A stretch of 64,000 nt of DNA from CAVQYV01 sp963718295 [NCBI: uncultured Methylomirabilota bacterium]. Its GTDB lineage: Bacteria; Methylomirabilota; Methylomirabilia; CAVQYV01. How positions within the stretch are numbered: the first letter of the stretch is position 1; each line of letters opens with the position of its first letter. Of the stretch, positions 29,025 through 37,713 are shown piece after piece. The stretch spans positions 1 through 64,000 of the forward strand of contig CAVQYV010000004.1 of NCBI GenBank assembly GCA_963718295.1, written 5' to 3'. The translations under genes were made by a program, and so were the position numbers. Under the pieces are notes generated by a model. It searched no databases. It was not told the DNA's origin and saw nothing but the letters and a program-made list of their open reading frames with translations.

Positions 29025-30242
29025 ATGGTTACAAAGGTAATTATGCCCCAGATGGGGCTGACCATGGAAGAGGGTAAGATCGTCGAGTGGCTGAAGAAGG
29101 AGGGCGAACGGGTAGAGAAAGGGGAGGCCCTCTTTCAGATTGAGACGGACAAAGTTACATTGGAGGTGGAGTCCCCCGGGACCGGGATTCTCCGCAGGAT
29201 CCTGGTCAAGGAAGAGGAGACCGTCCCCATTATCACCGTGATCGGCTACATCGCCGAGGCGAATGAGGCGATCCCCGAGGGGGAAGCGGCAGTCCCTCCC
29301 AAGGAGGCGGCCCCGGCCAAGGCGGAGATCAAAACCGAGCCCAAAGGGAGCCCTGTCGCCGTACCTTCGACGCCGGAGGCGGCACCTGGAGAGCGAGTCA
29401 AGTCGTCCCCGGTTGCCAGAAAATTGGCTGAGGAACGGGGGATCGACCTCTCGCGGGTCAGGGGTACGGGGCCCGGAGGGAGAATTACCCGTGAGGATGT
29501 GGAGGCATTCATGATTGGGGCCGCGGTGGTTGCTGAAGCGCCCCTATCCGGCGAGGCGAAGCTCCAGGAGATGTCCTCCATGCAAAAGATCATCGCCGAT
29601 CGCACCGCCAAAAGCAAGGTCTCGGCTCCCCATTTCTATGTGAGCATGGAGGTGGACATGGGCAAGGCCCTTGCCCTGCAAGAGAGCCTGAGGCCTAAGG
29701 TCCAGGCGGAGACCGGGCTGAAGCTCACTCTCACCGAGATCCTGGTCAAGGCGATCGCATTGGCCGTGAAGGAGTATCCTCGAGCCAACGTGACCTTGGA
29801 AGGGGAGAAGATCAAGTTCTTGCCCGAAATTGGCGTGGGGGTGGTGGTGGCTCTGGACGAGGGGCTGTTGATCCCCGTGATTCGGCGGGCCGAAGCCAAG
29901 ACCCTGAGCCAGATCACCAAGGAGAACAAAGACCTGGTCGCCAAGGCCCGGGCAGGGCAATTGAAGCCGGAGGACTACGGAAGAGGGAGCATCTCGATCT
30001 CCAACATGGGGATGTTTGGGATGGATCAATTCGCTGCCATCATCAACCAGCCGGAAGCAGCGATGCTCGCCGTGGGGAGGGTGGTCGAGAAGCCGATCGT
30101 CATCAGCGGGATGATCGCCATTCGTCCCATGATGATCATCACCATGTCCTGCGACCATCGACTCCTCTATGGGGCGCATGCCGCCCAGTATCTGGGGAAG
30201 TTGAAGGAGGTTTTGGAGGGACCGGATCCGCGCCTGGCTTAG
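29025..30242 (+). CDS. Dihydrolipoamide acyltransferase (E2) of the same complex
   Basis: 405 residues. Lipoyl domain at 1-77 with the lipoyl Lys43 in IETDKVTLEV; a Pro/Ala-rich linker; a peripheral-subunit-binding domain (SSPVARKLAEERGIDLSRVRG, GRITREDVEAF); then the catalytic acyltransferase domain to the end. The usual active-site motif is HRxxDG. Here it reads CDHRLLYGA, so His378 is present but the Asp position is Tyr382. Some acyltransferases of this family vary there, and the rest of the domain looks intact. ATG 29025 follows AGGAGGAAAGG. E2 forms the core of the complex and passes the acyl group to CoA. Confidence 0.9.
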   Translation: MVTKVIMPQMGLTMEEGKIVEWLKKEGERVEKGEALFQIETDKVTLEVESPGTGILRRILVKEEETVPIITVIGYIAEANEAIPEGEAAVPPKEAAPAKAEIKTEPKGSPVAVPSTPEAAPGERVKSSPVARKLAEERGIDLSRVRGTGPGGRITREDVEAFMIGAAVVAEAPLSGEAKLQEMSSMQKIIADRTAKSKVSAPHFYVSMEVDMGKALALQESLRPKVQAETGLKLTLTEILVKAIALAVKEYPRANVTLEGEKIKFLPEIGVGVVVALDEGLLIPVIRRAEAKTLSQITKENKDLVAKARAGQLKPEDYGRGSISISNMGMFGMDQFAAIINQPEAAMLAVGRVVEKPIVISGMIAIRPMMIITMSCDHRLLYGAHAAQYLGKLKEVLEGPDPRLA

Positions 30243-30362
30243 GGATGGGGGGATTTCCTCTGGAGTTCCTCTATTCGTATTCGACGGGTTCATGACGATC
30301 CAGGGGAGCTGATTTCACGAATGCCAGGGAAATCCCTGGGCCGGAATGGAGGGGAGGAGGGG

Positions 30363-31451
30363 ATGGAATCATACCGGATTGCGGTAATTGGCGGTGATGG
30401 GATAGGGCCGGAGGTAGTGGAAGAGGGCCTGAAGGTCATGAAGGCCGTTCAGGCACTCTCTCCTTCTGCTCGTGTCCTCGAATTTGAGAAGTTTCCCTGG
30501 GGGACCGAGCATTATCTGCGAACGGGTAGCATGATGCCCAAGGATGCCCTCCAGACCTTCGACACCTTTGACGCCATTTACCTGGGAGCGATAGGCGACC
30601 CCCGGGTGCCCGATGCAATTACCCTCCACGGCCTCATCTTGCCCCTCCGCAAGGCCTTCGACCAATATGCCTGCGTGCGGCCCGCCTGCCTTTATCCGGG
30701 TATCTCCTCTCCCTTAGCGAACAAGGCCCCCGGTTCCATTGACATGATCGTGGTCCGAGAGAACACGGAAGGGGAATACTCCGATGTGGGGGGAAGGGTC
30801 TATCCGGGTAGTGCCCATGAGGTGGCGATCCAGGCAGGCGTATTCACCCGCCACGGGACGGAAAGGATCATTCGCTACGCCTTCGAATTGGCTTTGCAGC
30901 CAGGGAGAAGAAAGAAGGTGACCTCCATCACCAAGTCCAACGCCCAACGGCACGGCATGGTCTTTTGGGATGAGGTCTTCCGAGCAGTGGCGGCTGACTA
31001 TCCCAGTATTCAGGCCGAGTCCCAGCTGGTGGATGCGGCCTGTATGAACTTTGTGAGGAAGCCGGAATCCTTTGACGTGGTGGTTGCCTCCAACCTCTTT
31101 GGGGATATCCTCACCGATCTGGGGGCCATTATTGTGGGAGGGATGGGTCTGGCCCCCAGCGCCAACATCGACCCGAGCAGAAACCATCCGTCGATGTTTG
31201 AGCCCGTACACGGATCTGCTCCGGATATTGCAGGAAAGGGGGTGGCCAATCCGTTGGCCGCGATCCTCTCCGCCGCCATGATGCTGGAATTCCTGGGAGA
31301 GGCCCAATCCGCTTCCATGATTCGGAAAGCAGCGGCAGAGAATCTTGCGGGGGGCCGAGTGCGTACCCCTGATTTGGGAGGGTCTGCCAGCACGGCCCAG
31401 GTGGGAGACGATCTGGTGGCCTTGATCAGGTCTTTGAAAGGAGACGAGTAG
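30363..31451 (+). CDS. Isopropylmalate/tartrate dehydrogenase-like beta-decarboxylating dehydrogenase
   Basis: 362 residues from ATG 30363 (an in-frame ATG at 30321 is further from any ribosome binding site; GGGGAGGAGG precedes 30363). It belongs to the IMDH/ICDH/tartrate dehydrogenase family: GGDGIGPEVVEEG for the N-terminus, VVRENTEGEYSDVGGRVY for the substrate loop, and VVASNLFGDILTDLGAIIVGGMGLAPSANI plus EPVHGSAPDIAGKGVANP near the cofactor site. The pattern RPACLYPG and the loop are closer to tartrate dehydrogenase/decarboxylase than to LeuB by eye. It oxidises a 2-hydroxy-dicarboxylate with NAD(P). In this cluster it would act on a hydroxyacid intermediate. Confidence 0.82.
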   Translation: MESYRIAVIGGDGIGPEVVEEGLKVMKAVQALSPSARVLEFEKFPWGTEHYLRTGSMMPKDALQTFDTFDAIYLGAIGDPRVPDAITLHGLILPLRKAFDQYACVRPACLYPGISSPLANKAPGSIDMIVVRENTEGEYSDVGGRVYPGSAHEVAIQAGVFTRHGTERIIRYAFELALQPGRRKKVTSITKSNAQRHGMVFWDEVFRAVAADYPSIQAESQLVDAACMNFVRKPESFDVVVASNLFGDILTDLGAIIVGGMGLAPSANIDPSRNHPSMFEPVHGSAPDIAGKGVANPLAAILSAAMMLEFLGEAQSASMIRKAAAENLAGGRVRTPDLGGSASTAQVGDDLVALIRSLKGDE

Positions 31452-31452
31452 A

Positions 31453-32525
31453 ATGGCCCAGACGAAATCCATGGTGGTAACGAAGCCCGGCCACATGGAG
31501 ATCCAGGAGTTCGAAATTCCCGCGATTGGCCCATCCGATCTGCTCCTGAAGGTCCAGATGGTCTCCATTTGCGGGAGTGATCCCAATCATTTTATGGGGC
31601 TTCAGGGCGATGAGGCCTTCCCTTTCATTTTAGGCCATGAGCTGGTGGGATTCGTGGAGGAGGTCGGAGCAGAAGCAGCCCAGGAGTACAGAGTGAGAAA
31701 GGGAGATCGGGTGGTGGTCGAGCCGTACATTCCTTGCCACAGATGCCCCTTCTGTATGACGGGCAACTACGCCTTGTGCGATCGCAGAAGGGTCTATGGA
31801 TTCAGCGTGAGCGCCTCCGTCCCTCCCCACCTCTGGGGCGCATATGGGGAATTCATGTTTGTTGCTCCCGGCTCCATGGTCCATCGGATCTCTTCTGCCC
31901 CTCCTCCGGAGGCGGCTTGCCTCGCCTCCGTCATTGGCAATGGCATTCGCTGGGTTCGAACCAAAGGGAAGGTCAAACTGGGAGACAAGGTGGTCATCCT
32001 GGGTCCCGGGCGCAAGGACTGGCGAGTGTGGTCGCAGCCAAAGAATCGGGGGCAAGTCCCATCATCGTTACCGGGATGGGTAAAGATGTTCATAAGTTTG
32101 AACTGGCCAAGGAATTCGGGGCTGACTTTACCCTCAATGTGGAGAAGGAAGATCTGGAGAGGCGGATCAGGGAGCTGACGGGAGGGAGGATGGCCGACCT
32201 GGTGGTCGAATGCACGGGTCAACCGGAGTCGCTGCAATCCGCCTTTGGGCTGGTGCGGGCCATGGGGCGACTGGTAATCGCCGGGACCTTCAAGCAGAAG
32301 GAAGTACCGATCAAGCCGGACTGGATCGTCTTCCGGGAGCTGGAGGTGGTGGGAGGTCTCGGCCAGTCGCTGGATGTGGGGGATGCAGTGCGGATTATTG
32401 AATCCCGGAAGTATCCGATTGAGAAGATCATCACCCATAAGTTCCCGCTCGAGAAGGCATCGGAGGCGATGAAGTTTTTCATGGAGGCCCCACCCGGATC
32501 GATCCGGGTGGCATTGATTCCTTAG
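31453..32525 (+). CDS. Zinc-dependent alcohol dehydrogenase (MDR family), frameshifted
   Basis: About 357 residues across one shift at about 32010. Catalytic zinc ligands are in SICGSDPNHFMG and GHELVGF. The structural zinc site CHRCPFCMTGNYALC has four Cys. The Rossmann fold should read VVILGPGAQGLASVVAAKESG; one G is missing from the run after GGTCCC, breaking the frame inside the GxGxxG loop. The second half (DLVVECTGQPESLQSAFGLV to RVALIP) is intact. Because the lesion is in a G-run, an assembly error is quite possible. It starts one base after the previous stop. Expected to oxidise an alcohol or polyol; threonine/sorbitol dehydrogenase-like. Confidence 0.8.
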
Positions 32526-32544
32526 CGGGGGAGAGGGGCGGGGA

Positions 32545-33672
32545 TATCATCGCGGATTCCATCGAGCTCATAGTGTAAGCCCACCGCTTGGATGCGGTCC
32601 TCATGCTTTCTTCCTGCGATGAGGCCGTTCCCGACCCTATGATGGCTGCTCGAAAGGTTCCAGCGCGCTTGTAGCCCGAAGATGCCCTTGGCTCCTGCCG
32701 GGGAGTTTCACTCATACCATCATCATTGCGGATCATCCCATGTGCCCGGGGTCCTATAAGACGTTCAAGGACACTACTCTGGTGGATATGTGGGAGTTCA
32801 TGGGCCGGGCGAGGTGAGGCGAGGTCAAGCCGGAGGAGTTGGCGAAGATCGAGCGGCATGCCCTCCCCGGAGCAGGCAGCTTTGCCATGTCGGGGACAGC
32901 CAACAGCATGAGCTACCTCGCTGGAGGGCCTGCCCTTTCCCTGCCTGGATGTGGCACGCTCCATGCAGAGGATACGGTAAAGAGAGGATTGTCCACGAGT
33001 GGACCTTTCGGTGCTGACCGTGTCGGGAAAGACCTTGGGGGAGAATCTGGAGAGGGTAAAGGTCCCGGATGGAGAGGTGATTCGCCTCTTGAAAGGTTCG
33101 ATTCACGAGGAAGGCGGCATCGAGGTGCTCAGGGGGAATTTAGCCCCGGTGGTAGCAGTGGTGAAGCAGAGTGGGGTAAAGCGGAAGATGATGGTTCACG
33201 AAGGGCCGGCCCGCGTTTTCCACTGTGTGGAGGATGCGGGCCAATGTCTGATGAAGGGAGAGGTGGAAAAGGAAGATCTCATCGTCCTGCCATATGAGGG
33301 ACCCAAGGGGGGACCCGGGATGCGAAAGATGCATATGATGACCTCTGTCCCGGTGGTCCTGGGTCTGGATGAGTACTGCGGCTTCGTCATCGATGGTGCG
33401 CTTTTCGCGCGCCAGTCGTGGGTCCTGCATTGGCCGTATCTCGCCCGAGGCAATGGAAGGGGGCCCGATTGCTCTGGTGGAGGATAAAGACCTGAACCGG
33501 GTAAACATTCCCCGGTGTGATCTGACCTCCGAGGTGGGAGAGGAAGAGTTGGCAAGGAGAAGGAAGGCCTTCAAGCTACCGAGGAGCAAGGAAGCAGGGG
33601 TCCAAGGCAGGTATCCGCCATGGGCGGGCTCCGCTGCCCAAGGCGCGGTCCTAGGGAGGATCTCCCAAACGT
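32545..33672 (+). pseudogene. Dihydroxy-acid / sugar-acid dehydratase (IlvD/Edd family), decayed
   Basis: Pieces of one IlvD/Edd protein in several frames. Near 32575: PLDAVLMLSSCDEAVPDPMMAA, matching the region around the Fe-S Cys. Near 32790-32960: DMWEFMGRARxGEVKPEELAKIERHALPGAGSFAMSGTANSM and LAGGPALSLPG. Then roughly 200 residues of the family are absent. The C-terminus runs from about 33004: LTVSGKTLGENLERVKV, EGGIEVLRGNLAPVVAVVKQSGV, MMVHEGPARVFHCVEDA, YEGPKGGPGMRKM, and after another shift SPEAMEGGPIALVED. Several in-frame stops (for example TAG near 32671, TGA near 32815) and the internal deletion rule out function. The family dehydrates sugar acids to 2-keto-3-deoxy acids, the expected first step for the aldolase in this cluster. 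Confidence 0.75.
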
Positions 33673-34438
33673 GAGGAGATGTAGCCTAATTCCGTGGGCC
33701 TTGGCCCTAGGTTGCATTTGGTTGTTCCTTTCTTCCTGCGCCAGCTCGGAAAAGAAGGCTGTGCCGAGTGATGCCCAGATGCTTCTCCAGGCAGAGGAGC
33801 TATTGGCGGCAAAGAAGTATGAGAAGGCACAGACGCTGCTGAAAGACTTAATGTCTCAATATCCCGCGAGCGATTGGATACCGAGGGCCCAGCTCGACTT
33901 GGGAAGGGCCTACTATGAGGATAAGAAGTATTTGGAGGCTAAGGCGGAATACCAGAAGTTCTTGGAGCTCCACCCCCAGCACCAGCGTGTGGATGAAGCT
34001 CACTACTACCTGGGGCTCACCCACGATGCCGAGTTTCGCTCTGTGGATCGGGATTCATCTCCAGTTCAGCGGGCATTGATGGAGTTTCAGACGGTCCTGA
34101 AGGAGGCTCCGGACTCCCGATATGCCCCGGAAGCCAAGGAGAAGAGCAATATCTGCCGACAGAGACTGGCGGCACACGAGTTCTTTGTGGGAAGATTTTA
34201 CTTCCGAAAAGGGAAGTATGATGCGGCCCTGGGTCGGTTTAAGTACTTGGTCAGCCATTACCCGGAGTCTGAGGTCGAGGAGGAAACGCTTTACTACCAG
34301 GGAGAATCCCTGTATCGGTTGGAGGATTCGGAGGGGGCGGGCTCTGTCTTTCTCCAATTGGTGGAGAGGTTTCCGAATTCCAAGTATGTGAGCAGGGCCC
34401 GTCGTCGATTGGCGGAATTGAAGGCCCCAGACGATTGA
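33671..34438 (+). CDS. bamD: Outer-membrane assembly lipoprotein, BamD family
   Basis: 255 residues from GTG 33671 (GGGAGGATC upstream; the frame extends further into pseudogene sequence). A signal peptide ends in LFLSSC, a lipobox. TPR-like repeats follow: DAQMLLQAEELLAAKKYEKAQTLLKDLMSQYP, WIPRAQLDLGRAYYEDKKYLEAKAEYQKFLELHP and later KGKYDAALGRFKYLVSHYP. This is the BamD/YfiO pattern; the protein docks on BamA to fold beta-barrel proteins in the outer membrane, and shows the host is a diderm. Its stop overlaps the next start (TGATG). Confidence 0.85.
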   Translation: MRRCSLIPWALALGCIWLFLSSCASSEKKAVPSDAQMLLQAEELLAAKKYEKAQTLLKDLMSQYPASDWIPRAQLDLGRAYYEDKKYLEAKAEYQKFLELHPQHQRVDEAHYYLGLTHDAEFRSVDRDSSPVQRALMEFQTVLKEAPDSRYAPEAKEKSNICRQRLAAHEFFVGRFYFRKGKYDAALGRFKYLVSHYPESEVEEETLYYQGESLYRLEDSEGAGSVFLQLVERFPNSKYVSRARRRLAELKAPDD

Positions 34439-34851
34439 TGCCGCAGAGACGATTCGTATGGTTGTTCCTCCTGCTGGGATGGGGGATTTGGATTGCCTCC
34501 TGTTCTGGGGGAGAGGAGTCGAAGGTAAATCAGGTCTTGGAATCTCGGCGCTTGGGGATGGAGAGGAAGGATGTCATCCTCTATATGTCCTCCATCTCCC
34601 CCCAATACAGAGAAGGGGAGAGGGATGCTGACCTCCTCCGCCGTGAGGCGATGGAAATGATGCGGGGTTGTGATTCGATCGAAATGAAGATCAGGGGCCG
34701 TGAGGTCTCGATTCAGGGCGATCGGGCCGAAGCGATTCAGAGTTATGAGATCCGGATCCATAGGGGAAGCCAGGTGGGATCGGCGCAGGGCAAAGAAAGG
34801 ATTATCTTGGTGAAGGCGGCGGAAGGCTGGAGGATTGTCTCGGGGCTCTGA
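34438..34851 (+). CDS. Putative lipoprotein with an NTF2-like fold
   Basis: 137 residues. The N-terminus FVWLFLLLGWGIWIASCSGG is a lipoprotein signal with a lipobox Cys. The mature part has helices followed by strands (VILYMSSISPQYREGER, AEAIQSYEIRIHRG, KERIILVKAAEGWRIVSGL), reminiscent of small NTF2-like or DUF4440-type domains. It starts on the last base of bamD and is surely co-translated. The family is not firmly known; a role in the envelope is inferred from the signal and neighbour. Confidence 0.7.
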   Translation: MPQRRFVWLFLLLGWGIWIASCSGGEESKVNQVLESRRLGMERKDVILYMSSISPQYREGERDADLLRREAMEMMRGCDSIEMKIRGREVSIQGDRAEAIQSYEIRIHRGSQVGSAQGKERIILVKAAEGWRIVSGL

Positions 34852-34893
34852 GAGAAATTCGGACGCCTTCTGCTGGAGGGAAGGAGGGATAGG

Positions 34894-35628
34894 GTGGATA
34901 TTAGACAGGGCATCAAAAGGGCGACGGAGCTCTATCGGGAGAATCAGTATGAGGAGTCGGAAAAGCTGCTCTTAGCGCTGGTGAAGCAGGCACCAGAGTA
35001 CGCCAACCTTCACAATATGCTCGGCGTCATCCACAGCCAACATAGCCAATTTAGTAAGGCCATTTACCATTTCCGGAAGGCCCTGAGCATAAACCCGAGC
35101 TACACCGAAGCCCAGCTCAATTTGGCCATCATCCTCGCTGACACCGGGGCCTATGAGCAGGCCCAAAGCGAATTCGGTAAGGCCTCGGAGAGAGAAATCG
35201 AATCCGCCTTCGACCTTTCCTCCGGGATGCGGACCAAGTTGGCCAATACCCATATGGAGCAGGGGAAAGCCTACATGGAGTTGGGACTGCACAAGGAGGC
35301 CACCGAAGAATACCAGAAAGCGATCAAACTCTGCCCCAACTTTGCCGATTTCCATAAATGGTTGGGGGTTAGTTATCGAGAGAGGGGGATGTACGATAAG
35401 GCAGAAGCGGCTTTTCGCAAGGCCCTCAGCATCAACCCTCATTACGCAGACGCCTACACCAATATCGGTCTGGTCTTCTTTCACCGGGGGGATCTGAATT
35501 CCGCAGTCCAGAACTGGGAGGAGGCCCTGCGGATCCATCCTCAGAGTAATGTGGCCCAAGTGTACCTGAAACTGGCGAAGGGGGAGAGGGGTTCCGAAAT
35601 CGGGGAAAAGAAGGGGCCACGGGGATAG
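34894..35628 (+). CDS. TPR-repeat protein
   Basis: 244 residues, start GTG 34894 after AAGGAGGG. It has no signal peptide. About five tetratricopeptide repeats are visible: NQYEESEKLLLALVKQAP, SQFSKAIYHFRKALSINP, GAYEQAQSEFGKA, GLHKEATEEYQKAIKLCP, GMYDKAEAAFRKALSINP, GDLNSAVQNWEEALRIHP. TPR proteins are scaffolds, and no catalytic domain is present. It lies between the bamD unit and rsmA on the same strand. The specific partner cannot be inferred. Confidence 0.85.
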   Translation: MDIRQGIKRATELYRENQYEESEKLLLALVKQAPEYANLHNMLGVIHSQHSQFSKAIYHFRKALSINPSYTEAQLNLAIILADTGAYEQAQSEFGKASEREIESAFDLSSGMRTKLANTHMEQGKAYMELGLHKEATEEYQKAIKLCPNFADFHKWLGVSYRERGMYDKAEAAFRKALSINPHYADAYTNIGLVFFHRGDLNSAVQNWEEALRIHPQSNVAQVYLKLAKGERGSEIGEKKGPRG

Positions 35629-35658
35629 CCAAGAGATGGTCTCTTTGCTGGAGGCCTG

Positions 35659-36555
35659 ATGGGAATCTCGCTCTTGCGGCAGGTGCGGGAGATCCTGGAG
35701 CGGAATGAATGTCGCCCGAAGAGGAGACTCGGGCAGAATTTTTTGATTGACCCGGATTTCTTCCGGCTCATCCTCGAGGTGTCCGCGCTTGAAAGCCAGG
35801 AGATGGTGGTCGAAATTGGACCGGGTCTGGGCATACTGACACGGGCACTCTGCGAGGCAGCCAGGACGGTTCTGGCCATCGAGATCGACGTCGGACTCTG
35901 TCGCATCCTGGAAAAAGAGATGGGCGATCTGCCCAACCTATATCTGGTCCGGGGAGATGCCCTGGGCTTCGATTTTGAGGCCTGGTTCAAGGCAAAGGGA
36001 CAACGAGCAGGGGCCAAGGTAGTCGCCAATCTCCCCTATTATATCTCTACTCCTGTGCTCTTTCATCTCCTGGAGTATCGCCGTTTTTTTTCGGTTTGGA
36101 TTTTGATGGTCCAGCGGGAAGTGGGTGAGCGGCTCATTGCAAATCCAGGGACGAAGCAGTACGGATCCCTTACCATTGCCCTTCGGCTCCATGCGGATCT
36201 GGATTGGATAGCCAGCGTACCCAAGGAGGCATTTTATCCTCGGCCTCAGGTCGACTCAGCACTCCTGAGGATCCGGATCCGACCTGAGCCGAGGGTGAAG
36301 ATCGAGGATGAATCTTTATTTGCGAGCCTGGTTCGGTCCGCCTTTTCTCAGAGGAGAAAGATGCTGAGAAACGTCCTGCCGGGGCAGATCTGTCCGGGGC
36401 TGAAGAAGGAGGTTTGGGACAGGGTCTTTACGGATGCTGATATCTGTCCCCAGAGGCGGGGGGAGAGTTTGAGCATCGAGGAATTCGCCAGATTTGCCCA
36501 CCATCTTCACGGGTGGCTCAAGAGGGAAGGATATGTTTCATATTGCCAAGGATGA
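35659..36555 (+). CDS. rsmA: 16S rRNA adenine(1518/1519)-N6,N6-dimethyltransferase
   Basis: 298 residues. Dimethylates the two adjacent adenines in the 3'-terminal hairpin of 16S rRNA using S-adenosylmethionine. Motifs: RRLGQNFLIDP at the N-terminus, SAM motif I VVEIGPGLGILTRALCEA, motif IV NLPYYISTP, and FYPRPQVDSALLRI in the C-terminal part, all diagnostic of KsgA/RsmA. The 3' end overlaps the next gene by 23 bases. Confidence 0.95.
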   Translation: MGISLLRQVREILERNECRPKRRLGQNFLIDPDFFRLILEVSALESQEMVVEIGPGLGILTRALCEAARTVLAIEIDVGLCRILEKEMGDLPNLYLVRGDALGFDFEAWFKAKGQRAGAKVVANLPYYISTPVLFHLLEYRRFFSVWILMVQREVGERLIANPGTKQYGSLTIALRLHADLDWIASVPKEAFYPRPQVDSALLRIRIRPEPRVKIEDESLFASLVRSAFSQRRKMLRNVLPGQICPGLKKEVWDRVFTDADICPQRRGESLSIEEFARFAHHLHGWLKREGYVSYCQG

Positions 36556-37687
36556 AGAGATCAAGTCGGGTAAGGTCACGGATATCTATTTTGCCAGGAC
36601 GGTCCAGATCCTGAAAGCCAAGGGGAGGAATCCCCGGGCCCGGGCGGAGATCATCCTGAAGGGATTTCCCCTGGGTTGGCAATGGGGCATCTTTGCAGGC
36701 CTGGACGAGGCGCTTCATCTATTGGAGGGCCTGCCCATCGATGTGGAAGCCATGGAGGAGGGCACCTGGTTCAATACCATGCAGCCTGTTATGGCGATCG
36801 AGGGGGACTATTTGGACTACGCCATCTATGAGACTGCCCTTTTGGGGATCCTTTGTCAGGCGTCGGGGGTGGCAACCAAGACGGCGCGATGCAAAAAGGC
36901 CGCTGGGGGAAAAGGGATCATCAGTTTTGGGGCCCGCCGTATGCATCCGGCTATTGCCCCCATGATCGACCGTTCTGCCTTTATTGGCGGCTGCGATGCG
37001 GTCTCCGTAATTGCCAGTGCCGAAGCAATTGGGGAGACCCCGATGGGAACCATGCCCCATGCCCTGATCCTGATGATGGGGGATGTGACTTCGGCGGCGA
37101 AAGCCTTCCATGAGGTCATAGATCCAAAGGTACACAGGGTGGTCCTGGTCGATACCTTCTGTGATGAGAAGGCGGAGTCTTTGAAGGTGGCGGAGAGCCT
37201 GGACAAGGACCTGTATGGGGTGCGACTCGATACCCCCTCCTCACGCCGCGGGGATATCTACAAGATCCTGCAAGAGGTGAGGTGGGAACTCGACTACCGG
37301 GGTTATCAGCACGTAAAACTTTTTGTGTCCGGGGGAATCGACGAGGGGGACATCCTAAAGCTGAGAGATATGGTAGATTCATTCGGGGTAGGGACCTCCA
37401 TCAGCAATGCCCCGGTCCTGGATCTCGGGATGGACATCGTGGAGATCGATGGCCATCCAGCGGCGAAGCGGGGCAAGATGTCCGGGCGGAAGCGAGTCTG
37501 GAGGTGTCCGTCCTGTCGCCAGACGATCGTGCTTCCCTTCCATTCGGATCCCTCCCAATGCTCCTGCGGGCGGGAATTTCAGACCCTTCTCAAGCCGATG
37601 CTCCAAAACGGAAGACTGCTGGTCGATTTGCCCTCCCCCCGGCAGATTCGCGACTTGGTTTTGGCAGAGCTTCATTTCCTTACCTGA
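36533..37687 (+). CDS. Nicotinate phosphoribosyltransferase family protein with C-terminal zinc ribbon
   Basis: 384 residues from ATG 36533, inside the end of rsmA (36494 is an earlier in-frame start). It matches the nicotinate phosphoribosyltransferase fold: GWQWGIFAGLDEALHLLEG, FGARRMHPAIAPMID, GGCDAVSVIASAEAIGETPMGTMPHALIL and LFVSGGIDEGDILKLRD. NAPRTase joins nicotinate to PRPP in NAD salvage. After about residue 320 comes a zinc-ribbon-like tail, CPSCRQ and CSCGREF, as in some archaeal-type NAPRTases. It lies between rsmA and thiL on the same strand. Confidence 0.85.
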   Translation: MFHIAKDEEIKSGKVTDIYFARTVQILKAKGRNPRARAEIILKGFPLGWQWGIFAGLDEALHLLEGLPIDVEAMEEGTWFNTMQPVMAIEGDYLDYAIYETALLGILCQASGVATKTARCKKAAGGKGIISFGARRMHPAIAPMIDRSAFIGGCDAVSVIASAEAIGETPMGTMPHALILMMGDVTSAAKAFHEVIDPKVHRVVLVDTFCDEKAESLKVAESLDKDLYGVRLDTPSSRRGDIYKILQEVRWELDYRGYQHVKLFVSGGIDEGDILKLRDMVDSFGVGTSISNAPVLDLGMDIVEIDGHPAAKRGKMSGRKRVWRCPSCRQTIVLPFHSDPSQCSCGREFQTLLKPMLQNGRLLVDLPSPRQIRDLVLAELHFLT

Positions 37688-37713
37688 CGGGCTGGGAGGG
37701 GAAGAGGTGAGCT

